A stretch of DNA of 40,946 nucleotides from FEN-680 sp036845225. Lineage in GTDB: Bacteria; Actinomycetota; Geothermincolia; Fen-727; Anoxymicrobiaceae. How positions within the stretch are numbered: the first letter of the stretch is position 1; every line of letters begins with the position of its first letter. Both the position numbers and the translations under genes were made by a program. The notes beneath the pieces are model-generated. The model did no database searches. It was given only the letters and a program-made list of their open reading frames with translations, and was not told where the DNA came from. Positions 15,339 through 23,869 of the stretch are shown in pieces. Location: contig DAIUEJ010000023.1 in NCBI GenBank assembly GCA_036845225.1, forward strand, positions 1 through 40,946, written 5' to 3'.

Positions 15339-15376
15339 CAGCATAGCAGTTGTCACCGACTATCCGGAGCAGCCAC

Positions 15377-16345
15377 ATGCGATTGAGTTACAGCGCGATA
15401 AATACCTATTTGAACTGTCCGCTACAGTACAGGTTCCAGTACGTGGAGGGCCGCCCGGGGCTCCCCAGCCCCTCCTTGAGCTTCGGCAGCAGCCTGCACT
15501 CGGCGCTCGAGTGGCTCTACTCGGTCCCGACCCCGGACCCCCGACCGCTTACAGACCTCCTCGACTGCCTGGAGTCCTGCTGGGTCAGCGAGGGGTACGC
15601 GAGCCCCGAGGAAGAGGCGCGCTACTTCTACCAGGGAAGATCCACCCTCGAGATCTTCTACCGCAACAATATCGCCAACAACCCCGCCGGGTTTCAAGTC
15701 CCGGCCGCCCTCGAGCACAAGTTTGTGATCGACCTCGGCTTCTGCGACCTCTCCGGGGTCATCGACAGGCTCGACCGCGACCCGGACGGAGGCTTCGAGA
15801 TAATCGATTATAAGACCAACCGGCGCCTGCCCCCCGCCCGGAGGCTCCGCGAAGACCTGCAGCTCCCCATCTACCAGATCGCCGCCCAGCGGATATGGGA
15901 GGTCCCTGTCAACCGGGTGACGTTCCACTACCTGATGATGGACCACAAGGCCAGCTTCGTGATAACCCCCGAGCGCGAACGCGAGGCGCTCGCTGCGGTC
16001 GAGCGCGTTGCCGGCCTCGTCGCCGCCGAAGATTTCACGCCCTGCAGGAACAACCTGTGCCCCTGGTGCGACTACCAGGCCGACTGCCCGCTGTGCGCGG
16101 GCCGCCCCGTGGAGCGCCGCAGGCCCGAGCCTCCGCCGCTTGACATCGGCCAGGCGGTCGACGAGCTCATCGCGACGCAGGACCGTATGTCCTCCGGCCT
16201 TGCGCGCATCGAAGGTCTCAAGGACTTCGTGGCCAGGTACCTCACCGAGCGGCGCATCGACCGGGTCGGCGGCAGTCGCGGGTCAGCGTACCTGGGCGAG
16301 AGCGGGGGCCTCGAGTGGTGCGAAGAGGAAGCAACCCTGTTCTGA
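15377..16345 (+). CDS. Stand-alone RecB/AddB-type Fe-S nuclease (PD-(D/E)XK superfamily)
   Basis: A 322-aa nuclease of the Cas4/AddB-like PD-(D/E)XK group. Visible motifs: the N-terminal YSAINTYLNCPLQYRF block, His41 in GSSLHSALEWL, Asp130 in SGVIDRLD, Asp144 and Lys146 in EIIDYKT, and LQLPIYQ (motif QxxxY). Cys14 together with Cys228, Cys231 and Cys237 (CPWCDYQADC) forms the pattern of a 4Fe-4S staple. There is no helicase domain and no adjacent helicase, cas gene or addA. ATG 15377 is preferred, with GGAG about eight bases upstream, over a TTG nine codons earlier. Probably a DNA repair or end-processing nuclease; the specific role is unknown. Confidence 0.88.
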   Translation: MRLSYSAINTYLNCPLQYRFQYVEGRPGLPSPSLSFGSSLHSALEWLYSVPTPDPRPLTDLLDCLESCWVSEGYASPEEEARYFYQGRSTLEIFYRNNIANNPAGFQVPAALEHKFVIDLGFCDLSGVIDRLDRDPDGGFEIIDYKTNRRLPPARRLREDLQLPIYQIAAQRIWEVPVNRVTFHYLMMDHKASFVITPEREREALAAVERVAGLVAAEDFTPCRNNLCPWCDYQADCPLCAGRPVERRRPEPPPLDIGQAVDELIATQDRMSSGLARIEGLKDFVARYLTERRIDRVGGSRGSAYLGESGGLEWCEEEATLF

Positions 16346-16364
16346 GGCCCCGGCCATGGTCTCC

Positions 16365-16393
16365 TTGCCCGCCCCGGTCCAAAAGGCTACCAT
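16365..16393 (+). promoter_or_regulatory. Possible promoter of the DAHP synthase gene
   Basis: TTGCCC (16365-16370), a 17-bp spacer and TACCAT (16388-16393), each four of six consensus. It lies in the 97-bp gap after the nuclease gene, about 50 bases before ATG 16443. The genes may instead be cotranscribed. Confidence 0.35.
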
Positions 16394-16442
16394 TATCCTT
16401 CCCGGGAGACTCTTTCCGTGACAACAAGGAAGGCGAGAACCG

Positions 16443-17456
16443 ATGATCATCGTTATGGGCGCTGGCGCGACCGAGCAAGAGGTGGAGAACGTCATCGACA
16501 AGGTCCACTCCTTCGGCCTGCGCACGCACCCGATCTACGGCGTGCAGAAGACGGTCATCGGGATCGTGGGCGACGACAAGACCCGCGTCGTGGAGAACAT
16601 GCAGGGGATGCCGGGCATCGAGGACATCATCCCCATCCTCCAGCCTTACAAGTTCGCCGGCCGTGAGGCGCACCCGGACAATACCGTCATCGAGGTCGGG
16701 GGTGTCGAGATCGGCTCCAAGGCGATCGCGGTCATCGCCGGTCCCTGCGCGGTCGAGAGCGAGGAGCAGCTGCTGGCCATCGCGCGGGGGGTCAGGGACT
16801 CCGGCGCACAGATACTCAGGGGCGGGGCCTTCAAGCCCCGGACCTCGCCTTACTCTTTCCAGGGCCTCGGCGAGGACGGCCTCAAGTTCCTGGCAGAGGC
16901 GCGGGAGGAGACGGGCCTGCCGGTCATCACTGAAGTGACCGACCCCAGGAACGTGGAGATGGTGTGCCAGTACGCGGACATAGTCCAGGTCGGGGCACGC
17001 AACATGCAGAACTTCGCGCTCCTCACCGAAGTGGGAAAGAGCGGCCATCCGGTGATGCTCAAGCGGGGGCCGAGCTCCACGGTGAAAGACCTGCTGCTCG
17101 CGGCGGAGTACGTCATCATCGAGGGCAACCGCGACATCATCCTCTGCGAGCGCGGCATCAGCACTTTCGAGACCTATACCCGCAACACGCTGGACCTCTC
17201 GGCGGTGCCTGTGATCAAGCACCTCTCACACCTGCCGGTCATAGTCGACCCCGCGCACGCGACGGGCCGGAACCACCTGGTGGAGCCCATGGCGCTCGCG
17301 GCGATCGCGGCCGGGGCTGATGGCATCATGGTCGAGGTCCACAACAACCCGGACGCCGCCCTCTGCGACGGCCCCCAGTCTCTCACACTGTCTCAGTTCG
17401 ACTCGATGATGGAGAAGCTGCGCTCGATCGCGCGGATCGTCGACAGGTCCCTCTAG
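16443..17456 (+). CDS. aroF: 3-deoxy-7-phosphoheptulonate (DAHP) synthase, AroF type with ferredoxin-like regulatory domain
   Basis: First enzyme of the shikimate pathway, condensing phosphoenolpyruvate with erythrose 4-phosphate. The 337-aa protein has an N-terminal ferredoxin-like domain (residues 1-70, MIIVMGAGATEQEVENVI...), which in the Thermotoga-type class I-beta enzymes confers feedback inhibition by aromatic amino acids, and then the KDSA-like barrel: AGPCAVES (99-106), GGAFKPRTSPYSFQGLG, MLKRGPSSTV, CERGI, and the metal-binding DPAHATG. The start ATG 16443 has AAGGAAGG about 14-8 bases upstream. It is convergent with the pseudouridine synthase gene, ten bases apart, with no clear terminator between them. 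Confidence 0.95.
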   Translation: MIIVMGAGATEQEVENVIDKVHSFGLRTHPIYGVQKTVIGIVGDDKTRVVENMQGMPGIEDIIPILQPYKFAGREAHPDNTVIEVGGVEIGSKAIAVIAGPCAVESEEQLLAIARGVRDSGAQILRGGAFKPRTSPYSFQGLGEDGLKFLAEAREETGLPVITEVTDPRNVEMVCQYADIVQVGARNMQNFALLTEVGKSGHPVMLKRGPSSTVKDLLLAAEYVIIEGNRDIILCERGISTFETYTRNTLDLSAVPVIKHLSHLPVIVDPAHATGRNHLVEPMALAAIAAGADGIMVEVHNNPDAALCDGPQSLTLSQFDSMMEKLRSIARIVDRSL

Positions 17457-17466
17457 CAGCGACGCC

Positions 17467-18396
17467 TCAGCGCCGCTTCCTCAGCCCTTCCAGCACGCCT
17501 TCAAGATCCGCGGGGAGCTCGGAGTCGAACACCATCCTCTCGCCTGTCACGGGGTGGTCAAAGCTCAGGCGGCGGGCGTGCAGGAACTGTCTGTCGAGCC
17601 CGAGTTGTCGTGCCGACCTGCCGCGCGAGTACTCGGGGTCGCCTGCCACCGGGTGCCCGATGTGCGAGAAATGGACTCTTATCTGGTGGGTGCGGCCGGT
17701 CTCGAGCGCGACCTCAACCAGGGTGAAGTCGCTGTCGAACCTCTCCAGGACCTCAAACGTCGACACGGCGCGCCTGCCGGCGTACTGGTCCACAGCCATC
17801 CTCTTCCTGTTTCCCCTGCTGCGTCCCATGGGCGCGTCGATTGTGCCCGTCTGGGCGGGTATCGAGCCGACCACAAGCGCGAGATAGACGCGCTCCACCT
17901 GGCGGGCCTGCATCTTCTCGACCATCGCGCTGTATGCCTGTTCGTTCCGCGCCACGGCCACCAGGCCCGAGGTCCCGCGGTCCAGCCTGTGGAACACCCC
18001 CGGCCTGCCCCTGCCCCCTACGCCGACAAGTTCGGGGTAGCGTGCCAGCAACGCGTTCAACAGCGTTCCGGACGGGTGCCCGGGGCCAGGGTACATGACC
18101 ATGTCGGCGGGCTTGTCGATGACGATGATGTGTTCGTCCTCGTATACGATGAGAAGGGGTATCTCCTGGGGGACTATGTCCTCGGGCTCGGGCGGGGGCA
18201 CCTCCCAAGAGACCGATTCGCCGGAGGACAGCGCGTGGTTCTTGCGCCCGGGCTCGCCGCCGACCAGGACGTGGCCGTCAGAGATCAGCTTCTGGGCGCG
18301 GCTGCGGGATATGCCGGCGTGTTCGGTGATGAAGATGTCGAGCCTCTCGCCTTCGTCCGCGTGGCCCGCCGTCGCGGACCCACGCGCGCCCGTCAA
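17467..18396 (-). CDS. Large-subunit pseudouridine synthase, RluD/RluA family
   Basis: Converts specific uridines of 23S rRNA to pseudouridine. The 309-aa protein has an N-terminal S4 RNA-binding domain (RLDIFITEHAGISRSRAQKLI...VLVGG) and the RluA-family catalytic domain with HRLDRGTSGLV, where Asp is the nucleophile, then RTHQIRVHFSHIGHPVAGDPEY and the end FLHARRLSFDHPVTGE. TTG 18396 overlaps the lgt stop (TTGA). The upstream open frame lies inside lgt and lacks homology. Position after lspA-lgt matches the ylyB/rluD gene of Gram-positive bacteria, but the modified uridine cannot be read from sequence. Confidence 0.92.
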   Translation of the reverse strand: MTGARGSATAGHADEGERLDIFITEHAGISRSRAQKLISDGHVLVGGEPGRKNHALSSGESVSWEVPPPEPEDIVPQEIPLLIVYEDEHIIVIDKPADMVMYPGPGHPSGTLLNALLARYPELVGVGGRGRPGVFHRLDRGTSGLVAVARNEQAYSAMVEKMQARQVERVYLALVVGSIPAQTGTIDAPMGRSRGNRKRMAVDQYAGRRAVSTFEVLERFDSDFTLVEVALETGRTHQIRVHFSHIGHPVAGDPEYSRGRSARQLGLDRQFLHARRLSFDHPVTGERMVFDSELPADLEGVLEGLRKRR

Positions 18397-19154
18397 AGCG
18401 TATCGCTCCCGGTCGCCGGCAGGAGCCGGTACCTGAAGAGAAGCACGCCGGCCGCCGCCACGAACAGCGCCAGGCTCATCAACTGGAAGCCGAGCCCCGC
18501 GTTGGCGATGGTGTGCTCGCGGAGGAACTCCATCGAGAACCTGATGACCCCGTAGCCGAGGGCGAACAGCCAGAAGGCGGTGCCGGCACGAGCGAAACTG
18601 TCTTTCTTCCACCAGATGAAGGCGAACAGGGCGAGGTCAAGGAGCAGCTCATAGATCTGGGTCGGTTGCCTGGCGCCCACGATGCCGCTCGCTACGGGAT
18701 AAGTTATCCCCCACGGCAGCCCGGTAGGCTTGCCGTAGCAGCAGCCGTTGAGAAGGCACCCGACCCTGCCGAAGGCGAGCGCCAGCGGCAGGCACAGCCC
18801 AGCGAGGTCCATGGTGGTCCAGAACTTGACCTTCTTCCAGCGCCCGACCACAAGGGTGAGGCCGAGGCCGAAGACGAGGCCCCCGTAGAACACGAGCCCG
18901 GACATGTTGACGGAGAACACCTTGTCCAGGTGCCCCGAGAACTCCGACCAGTGGCCGAAGACGTAGAAGAGCCTGGCGCCGATGATGCCGCCAACCACTG
19001 CCGCGAGCACGAAGTCGAGGATGATGTCGGGATTTTTGTACTGCTGCGAGAACCTGTACCGCGCCAGCAGCGTCGCGGCGATGAAACCTATTGCCAGGAA
19101 GACCCCATACGAATAGACGGTCAGCCCACCTATCTGAAAAAGCACGCGATGCAT
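18393..19154 (-). CDS. lgt: Prolipoprotein diacylglyceryl transferase
   Basis: Membrane enzyme that transfers diacylglycerol from phosphatidylglycerol to the lipobox Cys of prolipoproteins. The 253-aa sequence has about seven hydrophobic segments, the N-terminal YSYGVFLAIGF, the essential YGG motif (LVFYGGLVFG), and the Lgt signature ALAFGRVGCLLNGCCYGKPT. The C-terminal GVIRFSMEFLRE holds the conserved Arg and Glu. ATG 19154 has GGAGGTG about nine bases upstream. It sits three bases after lspA, so both lipoprotein maturation steps are encoded together; the two LivK lipoproteins in this window are likely substrates. Confidence 0.95.
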   Translation of the reverse strand: MHRVLFQIGGLTVYSYGVFLAIGFIAATLLARYRFSQQYKNPDIILDFVLAAVVGGIIGARLFYVFGHWSEFSGHLDKVFSVNMSGLVFYGGLVFGLGLTLVVGRWKKVKFWTTMDLAGLCLPLALAFGRVGCLLNGCCYGKPTGLPWGITYPVASGIVGARQPTQIYELLLDLALFAFIWWKKDSFARAGTAFWLFALGYGVIRFSMEFLREHTIANAGLGFQLMSLALFVAAAGVLLFRYRLLPATGSDTL

Positions 19155-19157
19155 GCC

Positions 19158-19658
19158 TCAGGCACCTCCGTGATCAGGTCCGGCGCCCGCGTCTTCACGC
19201 CAGATTTCGAGTGCGGTTACTACTACTATGATTATAACACCCGCTACTATTGCCACATCCGCGACGTTGAACACGGGCCACCAGCCCAGGTCGAAAAAGT
19301 CTACAACCTTATGACGAAATATCCTGTCTATAAGGTTTCCGAGCGCCCCCCCGATCAGCAGCCCGAGCCCTACGAAAGTCCAAAGGCTCCTCTTTCCGCG
19401 GAACGCGAAGAACCAGGCGAAAGCCAGTCCGGTGATAACGATCGCCGCGAGGAAGACCAACTGCCCGCTCCCCCGGAGTATGCCGAACGCAGCGCCCGTG
19501 TTCGTGGAGGGAGTGATGCTCAGCACGTGAGGGATCAGGGTAGTGGAGGTGCCCGGCTCCATGAAAGCCACCACCAGCGCCTTGGAGACCTGGTCGAGCA
19601 GGATGGCGAGCGCGGCGGCCAGCACGAACACCAGCGTGTTCCTCGTGACGGGTTTCAT
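19158..19658 (-). CDS. lspA: Lipoprotein signal peptidase (signal peptidase II)
   Basis: Aspartic membrane protease that removes the signal peptide of lipidated prolipoproteins. The 166-aa protein has four hydrophobic spans and the family motifs DQVSKALV, STNTGAAFGIL, GGALGNLIDRI, and VVDFFDLGWWPVFNVADVAI, with the two catalytic Asp residues in GNLIDR and NVADV. ATG 19658 lacks a strong ribosome site; a TTG four codons upstream is an alternative. It follows ileS by 17 bases, as in many Gram-positive bacteria. Confidence 0.94.
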   Translation of the reverse strand: MKPVTRNTLVFVLAAALAILLDQVSKALVVAFMEPGTSTTLIPHVLSITPSTNTGAAFGILRGSGQLVFLAAIVITGLAFAWFFAFRGKRSLWTFVGLGLLIGGALGNLIDRIFRHKVVDFFDLGWWPVFNVADVAIVAGVIIIVVVTALEIWREDAGAGPDHGGA

Positions 19659-19675
19659 GCGTGATCCAGGCAAAT

Positions 19676-22471
19676 CTACCGCCCGAGCGCCTCGAGGGCC
19701 GAGACGCATCTGTCGCATATCTCCGGGGTCTCCGGGAACGTCCCGACCGCGGGACTGTAATTCCAGCACCTCATACACTTGCCGCCCGGCGCCCGCTCGA
19801 CCGTCACCTCGAAGTCGCCTTCGAGCGCGCGCTCGCCCTCGAAATCCGACAGGTCGACGACCTGGACGGCGGATACGATGAGCAATGCGGGGAGCTGCGC
19901 TTCGACGTCCCGCAGCACTCCGAGCGTCTCTCCAGACGCGTACACCGCAACCTTCGCCTCGAGGCTCGTGCCGACGGTCCCGGCCTGACGGGCATCCTCG
20001 ATGTTCCGGTATGCCTCGTCGCGGACCGCAAGGAGACGCTCCCACTTGTGCTCAAGGGCTTCGTCTACCAGGGATTCGTCGCACTCGGGCCACCCCACCA
20101 TGTGAATGCTCTCGGCCGGCCTCGCCCCCTCGGGCAACGCCAGCATCGCTTCCTCCGCGGTGTGCGCCAGGACCGGGGCGAGCATCGCGGTAAGCTTCGC
20201 GTTTATCTCGAAGAGTGCCGTCTGGGCGGAACGTCTCCCGCGCGAGTCGGCCGGGTACGTGTAGAGCCTGTCTTTCAGGATGTCAAGGTAGAGAGAGCTC
20301 AAGTCCACCGTGCAGAACAGCTGCAGCGCCTGTATCGCCTGGTGGATCAGCCAGCGGTCCATCAGCGAGGTCACCCTGGCGACCAGCCCCTGCAGCCTCG
20401 ACAGCATCCACCGGTCGAGCTCCTCCATGTCGTCCGGAGCCACAGCATCGACAGCCGGGTTGAAGTCGAAACAGTTCCCGAGCAGGAAGCGCAGGGTATT
20501 CCTGAGGCGGCGGTACGACTCGGTCACGCGCGCGAGTATCTCCTCGGAAATCGGCACGTCGCTCGAGTAGTCGGAGGACGCGGTCCAGAGCCGGAGGATG
20601 TCGGCGCCGGACTTCGAGTAGACCTCCTGCGGGTCTATCGCGTTCCCGAGCGACTTCGACATCTTCTTTCCGTCCCCGTCCACCGTGAAGCCGTGCGTGA
20701 GGACAGTGCCGAACGGGGGCTCGCCAGCGCACGCCATCGACAGCAGGAGGCTTGACTGGAACCATCCGCGGTGCTGGTCGCTGCCCTCCATGTAGAGGTC
20801 CGCGGGCCAGCGCAGGTCCTCCCGGTTCCGAAGCACGGCGAAGTGGCTGACGCCCGACTCGAACCAGACGTCTACGATGTCTTCCTCTTTCTCGAACTCC
20901 GAGTTGCCGCACTCCGGGCAAGAGGTCCCCGCGGGCAGGAACTCGGAAGGGTCCTTCTCGAACCACGCGTCCGCTCCCTCGGCGGCGACCATGTCGTGTA
21001 TCGCCTCGAGGGTTTCGGGAGTGATGACCTCTTTGCCGCACTCCACGCAGTAGACGATGGGAAGCGGCACGCCCCAGGCGCGCTGCCTCGAGATGCACCA
21101 GTCCGGCCTGTTCTCGACCATCGAGCCGATGCGGTTGATGGTCCAGTCGGGTACCCAGGCGACCTCTTCTATTGCGTCGTGCGCTTCTTCGCGCAGCGTC
21201 TGCCCGTCTGCAGGCCCGTCAAGCGCCACAAACCACTGGGGTGTGGCACGGAAAATGACAGGCTCGTGGCAGCGCCAGCAGTGGGGGTACACGTGGGTCA
21301 GCCTCCCGGCGGCAAGCAGGAGGCCCGACCTGGTGAGGTCTTCGATTATCTTCGGGTTGGCCTCGGTGACTTCTATCCCGGCAAAAGGACCGGCCTCTTC
21401 GGTGAACACCCCGAGGTCGTCTACGGGCATGGGGCTGGGAAGGTCGTACTGGAGGCCCGTCAGGTAGTCCTCCTGGCCATGTCCAGGTGCGGTGTGGACG
21501 CAGCCTGTGCCCTGCTCAAGCGTCACGTATGACGCAAGCACGATAACAGAGTCCCAGTCCGCCCACGGGTGGCGGCACTTGAGGCCTTCGACTTCTTCGG
21601 CCGTAAAGGGGTCGGACACCGTGTAACCCTCGATACCGACATCGCCCATCACGCGCTCGACAAGCTGCTCGGCCATTATCAGTATCTCTTCGCCCGTATT
21701 GACGCCTACGTAAGCCAGCCGCGGGGATAGCGCTATGGCGACGTTGGCCGGCAGGGTCCACGGCGTGGTGGTCCAGATGAGCACGGACACGGGCATCCCC
21801 TGCTGGGTCAGAGGCGGGAACTCGTCCTCCAGCGGGAAGCGCACATATATCGAGTATGATTCCTTGTCCTCGTACTCTATTTCAGCCTCCGCGAGCGCCG
21901 TGACGCAGGTTGTGCACCAGTGGATGGGCTTGCGGCCGCGATAGATGAGGCCCTTTTCATAGAGCTTCGCGAAGACCTCGATGTTGGTCGCCTCGTATTC
22001 CGGCTTCAGGGTGAGGTAAGGGTTATCGAAATCCCCCAGCACGCCGAGCCTCTGGAACTGTTCAGCCTGTCTCTTTACGAACTTGAGCGCGTACTCCCGG
22101 CATGCACGCCGTAGCTCCACCTTGCTGATGTCAGCGTCACGCCCGAGGCGCTTGGTGACCTCGTGCTCCGTCGGCAGCCCGTGGCAGTCCCAGCCGGGCA
22201 CGTACGGAGACCGGTATCCGCGCATGGTCTTGTACTTGATGACTATGTCTTTGAGGATCTTGTTGTAGGCGGTGCCGACGTGGATGTCGCCGTTGGCGTA
22301 GGGCGGGCCGTCGTGCAGGATGTAGAGCTCCCGCCCCTCAGCCTGCTCGAGTATCCGCTCGTACAGCTTCATCTCGTCCCAGCGCGCCTGGATCGCCGGC
22401 TCGCGCTTGGCCAGGTTGCCCTTCATGGGGAACGCGGTTTTCGGGAGGTTCAGAGTGTCTTTGTAGTCCAT
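19676..22471 (-). CDS. ileS: Isoleucyl-tRNA synthetase
   Basis: Charges tRNA-Ile with isoleucine. The 931-aa length fits the bacterial type. The HIGH motif is within HDGPPYANGDIHVGTAYNK near residue 60, the editing domain contains LIWTTTPWTLPANVAI, the motif DVWFESGVSHFAV is intact, and KMSKSLGN is present. There is an internal CVECG/CPECG zinc site and a C-terminal zinc finger (CMRCWNYSP...CDRC). ATG 22471 is chosen by homology; the GGGG site before it is only three bases away, so GTG 22480 or an upstream TTG cannot be excluded. Its promoter and a leader hairpin lie just upstream. Confidence 0.95.
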   Translation of the reverse strand: MDYKDTLNLPKTAFPMKGNLAKREPAIQARWDEMKLYERILEQAEGRELYILHDGPPYANGDIHVGTAYNKILKDIVIKYKTMRGYRSPYVPGWDCHGLPTEHEVTKRLGRDADISKVELRRACREYALKFVKRQAEQFQRLGVLGDFDNPYLTLKPEYEATNIEVFAKLYEKGLIYRGRKPIHWCTTCVTALAEAEIEYEDKESYSIYVRFPLEDEFPPLTQQGMPVSVLIWTTTPWTLPANVAIALSPRLAYVGVNTGEEILIMAEQLVERVMGDVGIEGYTVSDPFTAEEVEGLKCRHPWADWDSVIVLASYVTLEQGTGCVHTAPGHGQEDYLTGLQYDLPSPMPVDDLGVFTEEAGPFAGIEVTEANPKIIEDLTRSGLLLAAGRLTHVYPHCWRCHEPVIFRATPQWFVALDGPADGQTLREEAHDAIEEVAWVPDWTINRIGSMVENRPDWCISRQRAWGVPLPIVYCVECGKEVITPETLEAIHDMVAAEGADAWFEKDPSEFLPAGTSCPECGNSEFEKEEDIVDVWFESGVSHFAVLRNREDLRWPADLYMEGSDQHRGWFQSSLLLSMACAGEPPFGTVLTHGFTVDGDGKKMSKSLGNAIDPQEVYSKSGADILRLWTASSDYSSDVPISEEILARVTESYRRLRNTLRFLLGNCFDFNPAVDAVAPDDMEELDRWMLSRLQGLVARVTSLMDRWLIHQAIQALQLFCTVDLSSLYLDILKDRLYTYPADSRGRRSAQTALFEINAKLTAMLAPVLAHTAEEAMLALPEGARPAESIHMVGWPECDESLVDEALEHKWERLLAVRDEAYRNIEDARQAGTVGTSLEAKVAVYASGETLGVLRDVEAQLPALLIVSAVQVVDLSDFEGERALEGDFEVTVERAPGGKCMRCWNYSPAVGTFPETPEICDRCVSALEALGR

Positions 22472-22487
22472 ATTCCCCACGTATTTA

Positions 22488-22507
22488 CGGCGGCCACTTG
22501 GCCGCCG
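22488..22507 (-). promoter_or_regulatory. GC-rich leader hairpin before ileS
   Basis: CGGCGGCC (22500-22507 read on the minus strand) pairs perfectly with GGCCGCCG (22488-22495) around a four-base loop. The stem ends 16 bases before ATG 22471 and has no T run after it. It may affect ribosome access. There are no T-box landmarks (no specifier stem and no TGGNACCGCG-type sequence). Confidence 0.55.
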
Positions 22508-22553
22508 GTTTGCGAACAATGCCCATTAAATGCGTCATTCCAGGCACTCAGGT

Positions 22554-22582
22554 AAGGTAACACCCAAGAAAGGGAGTGTCAA
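22554..22582 (-). promoter_or_regulatory. Promoter of the ileS operon
   Basis: Minus strand: perfect -35 TTGACA (22577-22582), a 17-bp spacer and -10 TACCTT (22554-22559, four of six). Initiation near 22547 gives a leader of about 76 bases. The spacer contains an imperfect inverted repeat (ACACCC...GGGAGTGT on the plus strand), a possible operator. The cinA stop is 30 bases upstream. Confidence 0.7.
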
Positions 22583-22612
22583 TGAGACCGCTCTGCCAGA
22601 TGAGCGTGCGGG

Positions 22613-23869
22613 CTACGTCTTGACGCCCGCCAGGTGGAGCCTGACCAGATTGAGCGCCGCCGTCGTCGCGATGTTCCTGACCATCGGCCTGGGGCCCGGG
22701 AGCCGCCTCTCCAGCGAGATGACTGACTCGTGGCCCGCGATAGCGATAGCGACCGTCCCGACGGGCTTCTTTTCGCCACCCGCGCCCGGTCCCGCAACAC
22801 CGGTGGTGGATACCGCGAGGTCAGTGCAGAATAGTCTCCTGGCGCCGCGCGCCATCGCCTCTGCAACCTCCCTGCTCACGGATCCGTCGGCCAGGAGCTC
22901 GCCAGGGACCTCGAGCACCTTCACCTTCTCCTCCGCGCTGTAGGCGACCACGCCTCCGCGAAGGTAGTCTGAGCTGCCCGGGATATTCGCGAGCGCCGCG
23001 CTCACCGTCCCGGCGGTCAGTGACTCGGCGGTCGCGATGGTCAGCCCGCGTTCGCGCAGCATCTCGCCCACGACCTCTTCCATCGGCTTGTCGTCCACGG
23101 CATAGAACAGCGCGCCGAGCCTGGCCTCTACCTTCTCCTGTTCGGCGTCCAGCAGCGCGACCACATCGTCGCGGCTCGAGCCGGACGCGGTCAGCTTGAC
23201 CACTATCGGGCCGCGCATCACCAGAAACCCGTACTTCACCGGACCCTTGTCGATGAGGTCGCTCACCAGCGCGGCGACGTCGGACTCCCCCATGCCGAAC
23301 GTCATCACCCGGCGGGTCACGGAGACTTCCGCGCCGGGAAAACGCCTGGAAAGCTCGCCAATGACGTGAGACGACATCATCGACTCCATCTCACGCGGGA
23401 CTCCGGGCAGCACCGCCACCAGTGCGGAGCCGATCTCCATCATGAAACCCGGGGCCGTGCCCCCCGCGGTGGGGACCTCATCCGCTCCCTGTGGAAGGTG
23501 CGCCTGCTTGAGGTTCTCCTCGGGCATGGGGCGTCCCATAGATTCGAAGAAGGCACGCAGGTTGGCTTCGAGGTGAGGGTGGAACACCAGCGGCTTGCCG
23601 GCGGCGAGAGCGACGGATTCAGTGGTGAGGTCGTCGGAGGTGGGCCCCAGCCCACCGGTCACGATGACCGCATCGTGCCCCGCGGCGAGCTCGCGCACCT
23701 CCCCTGCGATCTCCTCGACGGTGTCGCCTACCGTCACATGCCGGCTTACCACCATTCCCAGCCCGCGAAGGGACGCCGCTATCGACTGGAGGTTGGTGTC
23801 GAGGACTTCGCCGGAGAGGAGTTCGTCACCGATCGTGAGTACGGTGATCCGGGGGGAGCCGCCGTTCAT
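22613..23869 (-). CDS. cinA: CinA: competence/damage-inducible protein with NMN deamidase domain
   Basis: A 418-aa two-domain protein. The N-terminal MoaB-like domain (TIGDELLSGEVLDTN, VTGGLGPTSDDLTTE, LPGVPREM) corresponds to the COG1058 nucleotide pyrophosphatase type. The C-terminal PncC-type nicotinamide-nucleotide amidohydrolase domain has TIATAESLTAGTVSAALANIPGSS, the GGVVAYSAEEK segment and STTGVAGPGAGGEKKPVGTV. The family recycles NMN in pyridine nucleotide salvage and is linked to competence or damage responses in some bacteria. ATG 23869 overlaps the pgsA stop (ATGA). The frame is open further upstream, through pgsA, without homology. Confidence 0.94.
   Translation of the reverse strand: MNGGSPRITVLTIGDELLSGEVLDTNLQSIAASLRGLGMVVSRHVTVGDTVEEIAGEVRELAAGHDAVIVTGGLGPTSDDLTTESVALAAGKPLVFHPHLEANLRAFFESMGRPMPEENLKQAHLPQGADEVPTAGGTAPGFMMEIGSALVAVLPGVPREMESMMSSHVIGELSRRFPGAEVSVTRRVMTFGMGESDVAALVSDLIDKGPVKYGFLVMRGPIVVKLTASGSSRDDVVALLDAEQEKVEARLGALFYAVDDKPMEEVVGEMLRERGLTIATAESLTAGTVSAALANIPGSSDYLRGGVVAYSAEEKVKVLEVPGELLADGSVSREVAEAMARGARRLFCTDLAVSTTGVAGPGAGGEKKPVGTVAIAIAGHESVISLERRLPGPRPMVRNIATTAALNLVRLHLAGVKT

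Larger units (their letters stand above)
15085..15376. promoter_or_regulatory. Gene-free divergent region between dnaE and the nuclease gene
   Basis: This is the longest stretch without a gene. It holds a candidate dnaE -10 (TATATA, 15110-15115, minus strand), an inverted half-repeat (15125-15134), two tandem 79-nt units (15159-15317), and a TATAAT for the plus-strand gene (15333-15338). If those promoters are used, the repeats lie in neither mRNA: they would act as DNA sites or as a separate RNA. An open frame crossing the repeats on the minus strand has no features of a protein. Confidence 0.6.

Noticed and set aside
15184..15378. Small protein read across the repeats on the minus strand
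   Set aside because: The frame runs through the stem-loops and its sequence simply repeats with them; no ribosome site or protein-like composition. The base changes follow pairing, not codons.
17457..17466. Shared terminator between aroF and the pseudouridine synthase gene
   Set aside because: The gap is ten bases, with no hairpin or T-run.
22472..22612. T-box riboswitch before ileS
   Set aside because: No specifier stem, no conserved antiterminator sequence and the leader is too short (about 76 bases from the promoter).
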